The notes under the pieces were generated by a model. It saw only the letters and a program-made list of their open reading frames with translations. It was not told the origin of the DNA and made no database searches. DNA of 64,000 bases from an uncultured Sphingorhabdus sp. (GTDB taxonomy: Bacteria > Pseudomonadota > Alphaproteobacteria > Sphingomonadales > Sphingomonadaceae), in NCBI GenBank assembly GCA_947492905.1, contig CANLOL010000001.1, positions 2,024,578 to 2,088,577 of the forward strand, in the 5' to 3' direction. Position numbers and translations under genes: made by a program. How positions within the stretch are numbered: position 1 is the stretch's first letter; the number at the start of each line of letters is the position of its first letter. Shown piece by piece: positions 20,222 to 29,546 of this stretch.

Positions 20222-21620
20222 ATTGCGCTTTCGATTCTCTGGGCAAAACCAGCTTAAAGCAAGCACCCTTGCCTACATCGCTCTCAACGCTCAAATTGCC
20301 GCCCATAGCCCGTGCAAGACGGTGGGATATATATAGACCCAAACCGCTGCCACCATCGCCAGTACGCCCTAATCTCTCAAATTTCTCAAATATTTTATGC
20401 TGATACTGCTTGTCTATGCCGGCACCTTCATCAAGCACGGATAAATATGCGGCATCGCCTTCATATCCCACGGTTAAGGTAACATTGGTTCCTTTTGGTG
20501 AATAGCGAATAGCATTGGTCAATATATTAAGACCAATTTGTAATACGCGCCGAAATTCACCAACAGCTTTTACAATTTCGCCCTCTTTTGGTGTGATTAT
20601 TTGAATAGATTTTTCATTGGCTTTTAGCGTTAATAACCCTGCTAACCTCATGGCAATATCTTGTAATTCCAAATCATCTTTAGCGATATTGAAATCAGGT
20701 TTTTCAATAGCTTCTAAATCACCAAGATCATCAATTATCTCTACCAAATGGCGCGCTGCGCTGGCTATATCTTTAGCATAATTCGCATAATTCTCTCTGA
20801 TAGGGCCATTTAGCTTGCTGCCGATTGTATCAGCATTAGCGATAATACGCCCCAATGGTTGCCGAATTGCTGGTGCCAATTGAGAAGCCATCATTCCTTG
20901 ATATATGACATTACTATTGGTTTTAGGAGAGTCTTCAGCCGAAGATATATTGGAAATATCAGACTTAAATTCATTGGTGATAGGGCTGATATAACATTCA
21001 TACCCCAAGAATTTTTCTTGGTCATTCAACCTCGTTATCGCTGAAAAATCATAAGCTTGCTGAAATTTATGCAAATTGACGATGATATTTTCAATAGCAT
21101 CTTTACGTTCAAAACTCTGGCTCATCAAAATATTAGTATCATTATCAATATCTAATATATCAAAAACATTCTTACCCAGAAAGCCGCTAAATTTTTCTAT
21201 GTTGAGCTTTCCAGTCTGGAATGAAATAATATCATTGAGTTCATCGGTCAAAAATAAAATATCTTCGCCCAAATCATTGAACATAAGAGCATCGCCTTTG
21301 GGCGCTTCCAATTGTTCAATCGGTTTTTCATTCCAAGATAATATTGACAATATGGCAATATCATCCTCTAATTTGCTATCAACCCATAGAGTTATATCAA
21401 AACCATCATCAGCAACGCGCACCATTCTTGATAGCGGCAAACCCAGTTTATGCGTTAATTGCGCGATACGTGCGAGTGCTGGAATTGCTAAATCTGCTCC
21501 ATCACTGCCGCCAGCTTGGATGTGCAATCTGCGCAATGCTGGGTCTGCAAAAAGCAGTTTTCCATCAGCATCAACATGCGCCATTATTATATCATGAGAC
21601 AGATTATCCATATCACTCAC
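20220..21620 (-). CDS. PAS / histidine-kinase-like protein lacking the phospho-accepting histidine
   Basis: 466 residues. About 110-215 looks PAS-like (LGEDILFLTDELNDII). A HisKA-like helical hairpin lies at 240-310 and a HATPase_c domain at 320-460. The ATP site looks intact: N-box NILTNAIRYSP (365-375), G1 DEGAGI (397-402), F-box FEKFERLG and G2 GSGLGL (424-429). The H-box is not: where kinases have SHELRTPL this protein has APAIRQPL, with Pro250 in place of His. It should bind ATP but cannot autophosphorylate at the usual site. No membrane helix is seen, so it is probably cytosolic. Its 5' end overlaps the upstream DUF2336-like gene by 8 bases. Function unknown. Confidence 0.85.
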   Translation of the reverse strand: MSDMDNLSHDIIMAHVDADGKLLFADPALRRLHIQAGGSDGADLAIPALARIAQLTHKLGLPLSRMVRVADDGFDITLWVDSKLEDDIAILSILSWNEKPIEQLEAPKGDALMFNDLGEDILFLTDELNDIISFQTGKLNIEKFSGFLGKNVFDILDIDNDTNILMSQSFERKDAIENIIVNLHKFQQAYDFSAITRLNDQEKFLGYECYISPITNEFKSDISNISSAEDSPKTNSNVIYQGMMASQLAPAIRQPLGRIIANADTIGSKLNGPIRENYANYAKDIASAARHLVEIIDDLGDLEAIEKPDFNIAKDDLELQDIAMRLAGLLTLKANEKSIQIITPKEGEIVKAVGEFRRVLQIGLNILTNAIRYSPKGTNVTLTVGYEGDAAYLSVLDEGAGIDKQYQHKIFEKFERLGRTGDGGSGLGLYISHRLARAMGGNLSVESDVGKGACFKLVLPRESKAQ

Positions 21621-22596
21621 TCTTAGTCCCCATGATATCAGACCAATCGCGTAAATTTTGCAATGCTTCGCTCGGCTTTATTGATAAATATTCATCCGAG
21701 ATTTGGGCAAATATATTGCTATTCATTGCCTCTTGTTTCTCAAAAATGATTGATAAATTTTCAAATGCCAATTTTTGATCCATATCAATAGCTCTGAATA
21801 ATAAAGCGCATAATATGGGCGACCTATCGGTCAAAATGCTCAATATGAAAGATCTATTGAGGGAAGTTTCATATTCTAATAATGCGATAAATAATGGCGC
21901 ATTGATATGCCGATATTGCCAAAACGCCTCTATTCCAAGATTAGCATTATTGCGCAGCAAATATGTTAATTTCCCAGAAGATGCCGCTATTGTTTCCGCT
22001 TCATTATAACGCTCTAACCAAATATGCGTGGCATCCATTAATTTGGGATCTATCGAGCCTTCAATAATCTCAAATGTTGCCAATACCCGCCATGTTATAA
22101 GATGCAAGCTCTCTGGCGAAAGTTCATAAAAATTGCCAAGCTCGAAAGATTTGGCTCGGCTCAAACCCAGCGATAAAGTCTGCAAACATTCTTTGATGCT
22201 ACCAGTAAATTGACTTACATTAGCTTCATTGCGCCAATTATCCGAAATATGTTCACCATTATGGCTATTCGATATTAAACTTTGAAATCGAAAGAGCGAT
22301 ACTATTTCATCTAAGATTTGCGGATCATTCATCAATCCCGATTCCATTAATATGGGATAGGATTTGGATTTACTTGGTATTTTATCATATAATTCAGCAT
22401 GTTGTAAAATAGAGCATTCAATATTATATATGATTTTATAAAGGCTGTTTTTTACATTTGACAAAAGATATTCATCAATTGGGAAACTGCTGGCTGGAAA
22501 AATAAGATGCGGCAAATCATGACGCGCAGCCGTAATGCTACGAGCGCGCTGCATCGCATTTTCCACTAAAGATATTGGCTCAAAATCCTGAGACAC
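21613..22596 (-). CDS. DUF2336-like helical-repeat protein
   Basis: 327 residues, all-helical and soluble, with no signal peptide. Pattern and neighbours resemble the DUF2336 family of alphaproteobacteria, which is built of HEAT-like helical repeats and poorly characterised. The assignment rests on overall helical character and on segments such as WRVLATFEIIEGSIDP and LLFRAIDMDQKLAFENLSIIF, so it is moderate. The stop overlaps the start of the kinase-like gene, implying coupled translation and possibly a physical partnership. Preceded by 103 bp with no gene. Confidence 0.55.
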   Translation of the reverse strand: MSQDFEPISLVENAMQRARSITAARHDLPHLIFPASSFPIDEYLLSNVKNSLYKIIYNIECSILQHAELYDKIPSKSKSYPILMESGLMNDPQILDEIVSLFRFQSLISNSHNGEHISDNWRNEANVSQFTGSIKECLQTLSLGLSRAKSFELGNFYELSPESLHLITWRVLATFEIIEGSIDPKLMDATHIWLERYNEAETIAASSGKLTYLLRNNANLGIEAFWQYRHINAPLFIALLEYETSLNRSFILSILTDRSPILCALLFRAIDMDQKLAFENLSIIFEKQEAMNSNIFAQISDEYLSIKPSEALQNLRDWSDIMGTKSE

Positions 22597-22699
22597 AAAA
22601 TTTCCTATAATTATCTATAATCTTATTAGCGCATTAAAGTTAATTTCGCTTTAAGCCTGATGAGAAGAAATTAAGATGATATCAATGCGCACTATATTC

Positions 22700-23875
22700 T
22701 CAATAAGGCTTTGACTTCGTTAAAATCGTTCCCCCAAATATCCATAGCGAATATAACATAGCTATTATCATCATTGCATATATTTGGACATTGAAAATAT
22801 AGGCCAAAATCATGATGAAAAATATATCAGAAAATGAGAATATAAGACGATTATAAAGTGGCTGAAAATCCAATTTTCTAACCGAAAGCCCTAAACATAA
22901 AGTGATAAATACTGCCGCAAAACTCCATAGATTTTGCCAATGATATGCCAATATGGTCAATATTAAAAATATACTCATATTGCCAAACAAAGTGGCTGAG
23001 ATATTGTTTTTAATAGGTTTCATATGGTGATGAACTTCCCTAAAGAACCAAGCAAAACAGCCTATTATGGCCAGTGTAAAAGATAATATTGCAAGGTTGA
23101 ATATTGCAAAAATAATAGCCAATGCAAAAAACAACAGATAGCTATATTCGATTGCATATCCAATCACAGGCCTAACTTCATTCTCTTTCCATAATGAAGG
23201 CATTAAGAAATTAACCAGCGGATAGAATATAATAGTTTCAAAAAAACCTCTGATATTCATTCTATCTTTATAGGATTTTATACGGTCCTTGCTGATGCGG
23301 TCAGCGGCAGATTGATCCGTAATTTTAGACAGAGATTCTTGTTTATATTCAATAGTTTTTAGCGGATGGTTTTGCTGTAATGCTATGCGCAATAATGTTG
23401 ATTGCACAGCAGAATCCTCTGGCAGATTATCGATAGAAGATAATATTTCTCCGTTCAGCCTTGCCAGACCATACCATCGATAATTCAAATCTATCAATTC
23501 AAATTGCGACAGATTTTCATCATTTTCAAACACCAATATCTCTGTATCTTTAGCATTTATGATATTTTCAATATGCTTGTCATTGCTCCAGATTCCATCT
23601 GATATCATTAAAAATTTATCGTCGCGTCCCAACATATCACTCAGTGCAGATAGTCGGCTTACAAATTCAATCTCTATGCCCTCGCGTCTTAAATTTGCGG
23701 CTATAGCCAGTGCTTTGCTATCCACTTTTTCTACAGCGACAATGAAGCGATTTATTCCAAAGTTACGAAGCTGCACTATTTGATGATATAAAATAGGTTC
23801 CCCAGAAACTTTCACAAGCTCTGATGAAGTGTCATCTTTAATATGATCAATCATTAACAAAGCTATGCTAATCAA
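22700..23875 (-). CDS. Two-part protein: nucleotidyltransferase-like domain plus polytopic membrane domain
   Basis: 391 residues. The first 200 resemble the Rossmann-like fold of sugar-nucleotidyltransferases (VSGEPILYHQIVQLRNFGINRFIVAV), but the glycine-rich nucleotide loop is absent: the protein opens MISIALLMIDHIKDDTSSEL. The second half (about 205-385) holds five or six membrane helices. Fusions of this type with CDP-alcohol phosphotransferases exist, but the DG-x2-AR signature of that family is not visible. I do not recognise a specific function. The DNA is more AT-rich than neighbouring housekeeping genes. Confidence 0.7.
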   Translation of the reverse strand: MISIALLMIDHIKDDTSSELVKVSGEPILYHQIVQLRNFGINRFIVAVEKVDSKALAIAANLRREGIEIEFVSRLSALSDMLGRDDKFLMISDGIWSNDKHIENIINAKDTEILVFENDENLSQFELIDLNYRWYGLARLNGEILSSIDNLPEDSAVQSTLLRIALQQNHPLKTIEYKQESLSKITDQSAADRISKDRIKSYKDRMNIRGFFETIIFYPLVNFLMPSLWKENEVRPVIGYAIEYSYLLFFALAIIFAIFNLAILSFTLAIIGCFAWFFREVHHHMKPIKNNISATLFGNMSIFLILTILAYHWQNLWSFAAVFITLCLGLSVRKLDFQPLYNRLIFSFSDIFFIMILAYIFNVQIYAMMIIAMLYSLWIFGGTILTKSKPY

Positions 23876-23985
23876 TGATTTAATCCTTTAATCGCCTATA
23901 ATCATAATATATTATCATGATTGACGATCAATTGGAATTTATTGTTTAAAGGTAGAGTTTGAGAAAATATCTATGATATTTGGAA

Positions 23986-24288
23986 TCAATAATTTTTAAT
24001 ATCGTCTATAGCGCTACGTAACTCGCGTATCACAACAGGATCACCTGGTGCACCGACTACGGCTGCATGTGCTAATTCTTTAATATCTTCTGCACCAAAA
24101 CTGGCGGCAAGACTCTGTAAGCGCCATGCAGAATATTGCCAATTGGCATCACAACGCGACCTACTCAATAAGTCTAGTTGACGATCAGCACTCTCAAAAA
24201 ATGCAACGCGTAGCTCTGACATCAACACGATATCATCACCTGCAGCCTCTTTAATCGCTGTTGTAAAAGAACCATAATCCACGGACAT
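23986..24288 (-). CDS. Hpt-like domain protein without the phosphorylatable histidine
   Basis: 100 residues, all helical. The segment AWRLQSLAASFGA (54-66) aligns with the Hpt core AHxLKGxAxxxGA, but Trp55 is where the phosphorylated His should be, and Lys-Gly are replaced by Gln-Ser. If the alignment is right it cannot relay phosphate. Transcribed away from the coiled-coil gene across only 69 bp, and in the same direction as the nucleotidyltransferase-like, DUF2336-like and kinase-like genes downstream. Assignment to Hpt rests on helix pattern and motif only. Confidence 0.6.
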   Translation of the reverse strand: MSVDYGSFTTAIKEAAGDDIVLMSELRVAFFESADRQLDLLSRSRCDANWQYSAWRLQSLAASFGAEDIKELAHAAVVGAPGDPVVIRELRSAIDDIKNY

Positions 24289-24357
24289 ATTGCAATAAAT
24301 AGCCCGAACATGTTAACTTTACGTTTCTAAGCGCAAAAAATATGGTAAACAGATGCT

Positions 24358-26838
24358 ATGACTGGGGTTAAGAATAATAATATTAAGAAATCAGCACCCG
24401 TTAAAGATGGGACAGAAGATTATCTTTTTACTGATAAATCAACACCTTCTCAAAAGAAAGAGAAACCAACCTATCGCAAAGGTGTGGACTTTCTCTCTTA
24501 TAATAATGGGGAAAATTTTATGGCTTATGCACCACAAAAAGCCGTTCCTTTGAAAAATAATCGTCACTTAGACGCTGTTGACGATAGTTTGATCGAAAAT
24601 CAGTCTAATGAAAATGACGCATCTCATCATGAAATTGATACGCATGATATAGACGAAAATACTGATGAGCATGAATGGGAGTTTGCGGAATCTGATTATG
24701 ATGAGGGCAAATCCTTCATGGCTTATCTAGTACCCGCTGCATTTATCGCTGTCGCACTCGCATGGAGTGCATTTTTTATAATATCGAACCTAAATATTTT
24801 AACGCCAACCATAACATTGGCGCAAATATCTTCGCTCATTATCAGCTGGGCAACACCCGTAATATTGATTGTTTTGGGCTGGTTATTATTCACACGCAGC
24901 AGCAAAGCAGAAGCTATGCGCTTTGGTGATGTTGCCAAAAGCCTGCGCACCGAGGCACAAAATGTCGAAGATAAAGTGCGCGAAGTTAATCAAGAAATTG
25001 CAATGGCCAGAGACTTTCTCTCACAATATAGCCAAGATTTGGATCATATTGGCCGTCATGCCGCCGATAATATTGTAAATGCATCACAAAAAATAGAGGC
25101 TGCACTTAACGATAGCACCGAAAAAGCTGATGTATTAGAAAAGGTTAGTGCATCGACTAACAAAAATTTAGAATTGTTGCGTAAAAATCTTCCTGTTGTG
25201 AATAGCGCAGCCAAAGATGCCACCAATTTAATCGGCAAAACGGGAATGGCAGCTATTGAACAAGTGCGCTCCCTAGAGCTTGCTATAAAAGGCAGCAGCG
25301 AAGCGAGCGCCCATAATCGCCAAGAGTTAGAAAAATTATCTTTGCAGAATAAGCAAGTATCTGATGATATTTTGACGCAAACAAAAGATGTTCAAGCCTT
25401 TAGCGAGGCGATGCTGGATAAAACTAAAAATGAAATTAGTGAAATTGCGGCCACTATAAAATCGGAATATAATGATTTCGATAAGGCCATTAGCGAAACA
25501 AGCAATAAGCTAGATACGCAAAGCCAAGAGATTGCCAATAATCTGAACCAGAATGTTGAAAATCTGTCTGTTGCGCTGCAGAATTTAATTGATAGCAATC
25601 AAAATGAAGATGATCGCATCAATGATATGATGACAAAAATCCAAGATCATATTGATAAGAGCCAAGAGCAAATTGATGTAATAAGTGACAAAGCTGCGGA
25701 ACAGACGGCTAAAATGGCCTTTGCTATGACTGCCTTAAAAGAGAATAGCGATAGTGTGGGCCAAGGCCTAACCGATAATTATTCACAAGCGGAATTGCTG
25801 ATAGAACGTTCTGAGAAATTACTACTGGCCTTAGATAGTAGTTCGCGTGAGTTAGATGAAACCGTGCCTGCATCGATTAAAAGGCTCGATGAATTATTTA
25901 ATTTGGTTGAAGATCGCTTCAAATCTACATTTTCTAATATTGAAAAATTATCTGAAAATAGCGACAAGATTAGCAAGAAAAATGCAGCGATAGAAAAACA
26001 ATTATCAGTTTCCAAAGCACAAATAGAGTCACTACTTGAAAAGCAAAATGATGAAGCTGATTTGAATAATAATAAAATAAACAAAATCTTATCTACGCTT
26101 CATGAGAGCAAAGCCGCATTAAAAGATATAACCGATAATGCGAGCGGAGCATTTGCTGAGCAGATAAAAAATGTGAACAATCAGATCATGGAAAGCTTAG
26201 AATTTTCGCGCGAGACAATTAGCGAAAAAATCGACTTTAGCTCTCAAAAAATCGCTGACAATGGTACTGCTATCATCCAAGAGACTATTGATAAACAAGT
26301 CGCAGCAATTGAGAATAATCTACAAATATCGCTCGATGTGCATGTAAAAGCGGCCAGCGAAAATGTCGCAAAACTGCAATCACAATTGATGGTCATCGAG
26401 GAAATGACCGATAATTTAGAAAAACGCCTCGAAGAAAACTCACAAGAATTTTCTAATGTCGGTGAAGAGAGTTTCTCTCGCCAAATGGCGCTGCTAACAG
26501 AATCGCTAAATTCCACAGCCATTGATGTTGCGAAAATCATCTCCAATGATGTGACCGATACCGCTTGGGCGGCTTATCTAAAAGGCGATAGGGGCGTATT
26601 CACCCGCCGTGCCGTTAAATTGCTCACTGCTGGAGAGGCGCGATTAATTGCCACACATTATGATGAAGATACTGAGTTTCGTGATCATGTGAACCGCTAT
26701 ATCCATGATTTCGAGGCTATGATGCGCGTGCTGTTGAGCACTAGAGATGGCAATGCTATTGGTGTTACAATCTTGTCATCTGATGTTGGTAAATTATATG
26801 TGGCTCTGGCACAGGCAATCGAACGTTTGCGTCATTAA
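24358..26838 (+). CDS. Large membrane-anchored coiled-coil protein of unknown function
   Basis: 826 residues. A charged N-terminus of about 118 residues is followed by two membrane helices (about 121-143 and 155-178). The long region from 190 to about 730 is predicted coiled coil, rich in Glu, Lys, Asn, Ser and Ile with few Pro or Gly. A compact C-terminal domain (about 735-826, WAAYLKGDRGVFTRRAVKLL to the end) looks like the most conserved part. With an even number of helices both ends are probably cytoplasmic. The architecture suggests a scaffold or polarity/division factor, but no known family motif was recognised. Convergent with DUF1467, 19 bp apart. Confidence 0.8.
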   Translation: MTGVKNNNIKKSAPVKDGTEDYLFTDKSTPSQKKEKPTYRKGVDFLSYNNGENFMAYAPQKAVPLKNNRHLDAVDDSLIENQSNENDASHHEIDTHDIDENTDEHEWEFAESDYDEGKSFMAYLVPAAFIAVALAWSAFFIISNLNILTPTITLAQISSLIISWATPVILIVLGWLLFTRSSKAEAMRFGDVAKSLRTEAQNVEDKVREVNQEIAMARDFLSQYSQDLDHIGRHAADNIVNASQKIEAALNDSTEKADVLEKVSASTNKNLELLRKNLPVVNSAAKDATNLIGKTGMAAIEQVRSLELAIKGSSEASAHNRQELEKLSLQNKQVSDDILTQTKDVQAFSEAMLDKTKNEISEIAATIKSEYNDFDKAISETSNKLDTQSQEIANNLNQNVENLSVALQNLIDSNQNEDDRINDMMTKIQDHIDKSQEQIDVISDKAAEQTAKMAFAMTALKENSDSVGQGLTDNYSQAELLIERSEKLLLALDSSSRELDETVPASIKRLDELFNLVEDRFKSTFSNIEKLSENSDKISKKNAAIEKQLSVSKAQIESLLEKQNDEADLNNNKINKILSTLHESKAALKDITDNASGAFAEQIKNVNNQIMESLEFSRETISEKIDFSSQKIADNGTAIIQETIDKQVAAIENNLQISLDVHVKAASENVAKLQSQLMVIEEMTDNLEKRLEENSQEFSNVGEESFSRQMALLTESLNSTAIDVAKIISNDVTDTAWAAYLKGDRGVFTRRAVKLLTAGEARLIATHYDEDTEFRDHVNRYIHDFEAMMRVLLSTRDGNAIGVTILSSDVGKLYVALAQAIERLRH

Positions 26839-26857
26839 TCAATAAAGAGCATATGAC

Positions 26858-27118
26858 CTAGCTATCCCAAGCAAATGTTTCGGATGTAATCCAACCAAAT
26901 TCATAATTTGCATAGAATAATGCGAATAATGCACTCGCCAACAAAGTCGTTCTGATTAAAACTATCTTAGGCCGAAAATTTGCCGGTGCGCTATCTGCTT
27001 GTCCTAAGACTTTTGCTTCACCCACTTCGTCATGCGTACGAATTCCAATGGGCAGCATGATGAAGGCCGATATCACCCAGAATAATATATAAATGGCAAG
27101 AATAGATGTTATTTGCAT
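26858..27118 (-). CDS. DUF1467 family membrane protein
   Basis: 86 residues with two helices (about 5-25 and 55-73) and the typical family loop between them (LPIGIRTHDEVGEAKVLGQADSAPA). The function of the family is unknown. Its ATG overlaps the stop of the RNase J gene (TAATG at 27120-27116), so it is translated from the end of the same message. Last gene of the nuo-birA-coaX-rnj run. Confidence 0.85.
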   Translation of the reverse strand: MQITSILAIYILFWVISAFIMLPIGIRTHDEVGEAKVLGQADSAPANFRPKIVLIRTTLLASALFALFYANYEFGWITSETFAWDS

Positions 27119-28755
27119 TAAAGCTCCACGATTAAAACATTTACAATTGGTTTTTTACCTGTCCAACGGTGCGCACAGCGCCGAACCGCCAATCGCACAT
27201 TTTCACGTAATTTTTCAATATCAGAAGACCAATCACGCATAGCCTTTATCGCATCTTCATTGGCTTCCTCTAAAAATGCATCTAAATCTTCATCGAGCGG
27301 AACACCGTTACAATGAATTTCAGCCGCTTTTTCAGCCTTGCCATCCTTATTTACTACCAACGCCACTGATATTTGACCATGCATAGATATTTTGCGGCGC
27401 TCATTAATAGTGCCGCCATCGGCATCAATCAATATATCACCATCCAGAACCAATCGCCCTGCTCGTTCGAAACCAATATGCTCTGGTCCGTTCGGCGCTA
27501 GACGAATAAGGTCCCCATTTTTTTGCACAATTTGTTTTTCAATACCGCATTGCGCACCAAAACGCGCTTGCTCCTTCATATGGCGAATTTCACCATGAAC
27601 AGGCAGCAAAATCTCTGGTCTTATCCAATCATACATTTTTGCAAGCTCTGGTTTACCGGGATGGCCAGAGACATGGATATGCGCCTGTTTCTCTGTAATC
27701 ATATTGATATTTTGTTCGGCCAAGGCATTTTGTATACGGCCAATTGCCAGTTCATTACCAGGTATTTGCTTGGACGAAAATATGACATGATCGCCTTCGT
27801 CCAGAGAAATTTTATGGCTTTCGCTTGCAATTCTTGCCAGAGCAGCACGGGGTTCGCCCTGCCCGCCTGTCGCAATAATCATAACTTCTGATCGCGGCAA
27901 TTGCATAGCGGTATGGAAATCAACGGTCTGCGGGAAATCTTTGAAATAACCATTGGCTTTGCCAATTTCGAGCATCCTATCGAGCGAGCGTCCTGCTACG
28001 CACAATGTCCTATTCGTCGCTTTGGCTACTTCGCCTAATGTTTGCAAACGGGCCGCATTAGAAGCAAAAGTCGTTACCAATATTCGGTTTTTCAGATCTT
28101 TGGTAACGTCAATCAAATTGCGTTTTACATCGCCTTCTGATCCCGATTCTTTATCATTAAAAACATTGGTACTATCGCAAACCAGCGCCAAAATATCTTT
28201 ATCGCCTATTGCGGTTAATTCATCAGGCGTCGTCGGCGTTCCAATCAGAGGTTCTTTATCAAGTTTCCAATCACCAGTATGAAATATATTACCATGCGGT
28301 GTTTCAATAAGCACGCCATTGCCCTCAGCTATGCTGTGCGCGAGCGGCTTATAGGTCACAGTGAAAGGGTCAAGCTCTACAACGCCGCCTTCATCAACCA
28401 CATGCAGATCAAGGCTCTTAATGCCATTCTCATCCAATTTATGCCGAATTAGAGAGGCAGTAAATGCTGTCGCATAGAGCGGTACATCTAATTCTTCGGC
28501 AAGATAGGGCAAAGCGCCAATATGATCTTCATGCCCATGCGTTAATATGATGCCGAGCAGATCATCAGCATTTTTTTCAATAAATTCTAAATCGGGAAGA
28601 ACCAATTCCACACCAGGGTAATAAGGGTCAGAAAAGCTGATACCCATATCGACCATCAACCATTTGCCATTACAGCAATATAGGTTCACATTCATGCCAA
28701 TTTCACCCGAACCGCCAAGCGCGAGGAACAATAATTCATTTTTGGATTCGTTCAT
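27118..28755 (-). CDS. rnj: Ribonuclease J
   Basis: Metallo-beta-lactamase/beta-CASP nuclease with 5'-exonuclease and endonuclease activity, involved in mRNA decay and rRNA maturation. The 545 residues contain the metal motif THGHEDHIGALPYL, the later HTGDWKLD, CDSTN, the beta-CASP block with ASNAARLQTL, and HVSGHPGKPEL followed by LLPVHGEIRH. Located 20 bp downstream of coaX. Placing RNase J after nuo-birA-coaX is a recurrent arrangement in alphaproteobacteria. Confidence 0.96.
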   Translation of the reverse strand: MNESKNELLFLALGGSGEIGMNVNLYCCNGKWLMVDMGISFSDPYYPGVELVLPDLEFIEKNADDLLGIILTHGHEDHIGALPYLAEELDVPLYATAFTASLIRHKLDENGIKSLDLHVVDEGGVVELDPFTVTYKPLAHSIAEGNGVLIETPHGNIFHTGDWKLDKEPLIGTPTTPDELTAIGDKDILALVCDSTNVFNDKESGSEGDVKRNLIDVTKDLKNRILVTTFASNAARLQTLGEVAKATNRTLCVAGRSLDRMLEIGKANGYFKDFPQTVDFHTAMQLPRSEVMIIATGGQGEPRAALARIASESHKISLDEGDHVIFSSKQIPGNELAIGRIQNALAEQNINMITEKQAHIHVSGHPGKPELAKMYDWIRPEILLPVHGEIRHMKEQARFGAQCGIEKQIVQKNGDLIRLAPNGPEHIGFERAGRLVLDGDILIDADGGTINERRKISMHGQISVALVVNKDGKAEKAAEIHCNGVPLDEDLDAFLEEANEDAIKAMRDWSSDIEKLRENVRLAVRRCAHRWTGKKPIVNVLIVEL

Positions 28756-28775
28756 GAAGGTCTCTTAGACTATTT

Positions 28776-29537
28776 TTAGGGTTGGCGGTTATATAAAATG
28801 GCTAAACCTTTCAAAGTTAAATTAGAATCAATAATATCGAACAATGCATCATCGCGTTGAAACAGAGCAGATAAGCCTCCTGTGGCAATAACGCTCAGCG
28901 GCTTGTCAATCTCTGTCTTCATCCTGTTCACTAGCCCCTCTATGAGTGAAAAATAGCCCCAATAGAGGCCTATCAAAATTTGATCGTCTGTGTTTTTACC
29001 GATCACATTTTCATTTAAAGGTCGTTTTAATTCAATATGTGGCAATTGTGCAGCAGCAGCAGCCAATGCATCACGCGATAAGGCCATACCCGGAGCAATT
29101 AATCCGCCATTATAGCTGCCATCATCCCCAATATGATCGATGGTGGTAGCCGTACCAAGGCTCACCACGATTAAATCACCCTCATGCTGTTCATGCGCGC
29201 CAATAGCATTAACCAGCCTGTCGGTGCCAACGCTTGCGGGATTATCCACATTGATCGCGATGCCCCAATTTACGGCTCCATTACGGGCAATTATGGGTTC
29301 AACATTAAAATGATCGCGCCCCAGATTTTGCAAATGCCCCAATATATTAGGAACCACGGTCGAAATTATCATAGCGCTAACCGCTGCATATTCTCTCATT
29401 AGGGGCATGAGCCATTGCGCATAAGCATCGCTGGTGCGGTTTTCATCGCTGTCAATTTTCCAGCGCGCTACGATCGTTCGGCCATCAAGCAGCGCAAATT
29501 TCACATTACTATTTCCTACATCAACCGCCAGCAGCAT
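28776..29537 (-). CDS. coaX: Type III pantothenate kinase
   Basis: First step of coenzyme A synthesis, phosphorylating pantothenate. The 253 residues have the ASKHA-fold features of CoaX: DVGNSNVKFALL at the N-terminus, the GTDRLVNAIGAH segment, VSLGTATTIDHI and NGGLIAPGM. This form is not inhibited by CoA and needs a monovalent cation (family knowledge). Nine bases separate it from birA. Confidence 0.96.
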   Translation of the reverse strand: MLLAVDVGNSNVKFALLDGRTIVARWKIDSDENRTSDAYAQWLMPLMREYAAVSAMIISTVVPNILGHLQNLGRDHFNVEPIIARNGAVNWGIAINVDNPASVGTDRLVNAIGAHEQHEGDLIVVSLGTATTIDHIGDDGSYNGGLIAPGMALSRDALAAAAAQLPHIELKRPLNENVIGKNTDDQILIGLYWGYFSLIEGLVNRMKTEIDKPLSVIATGGLSALFQRDDALFDIIDSNLTLKGLAILYNRQP

Positions 29538-29546
29538 ATTAACCCC

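Noticed and set aside
22700-23875. CDP-alcohol phosphatidyltransferase assignment
   Set aside because: The DG-x2-AR-x8-G-x3-D-x3-D signature is absent from the membrane half.
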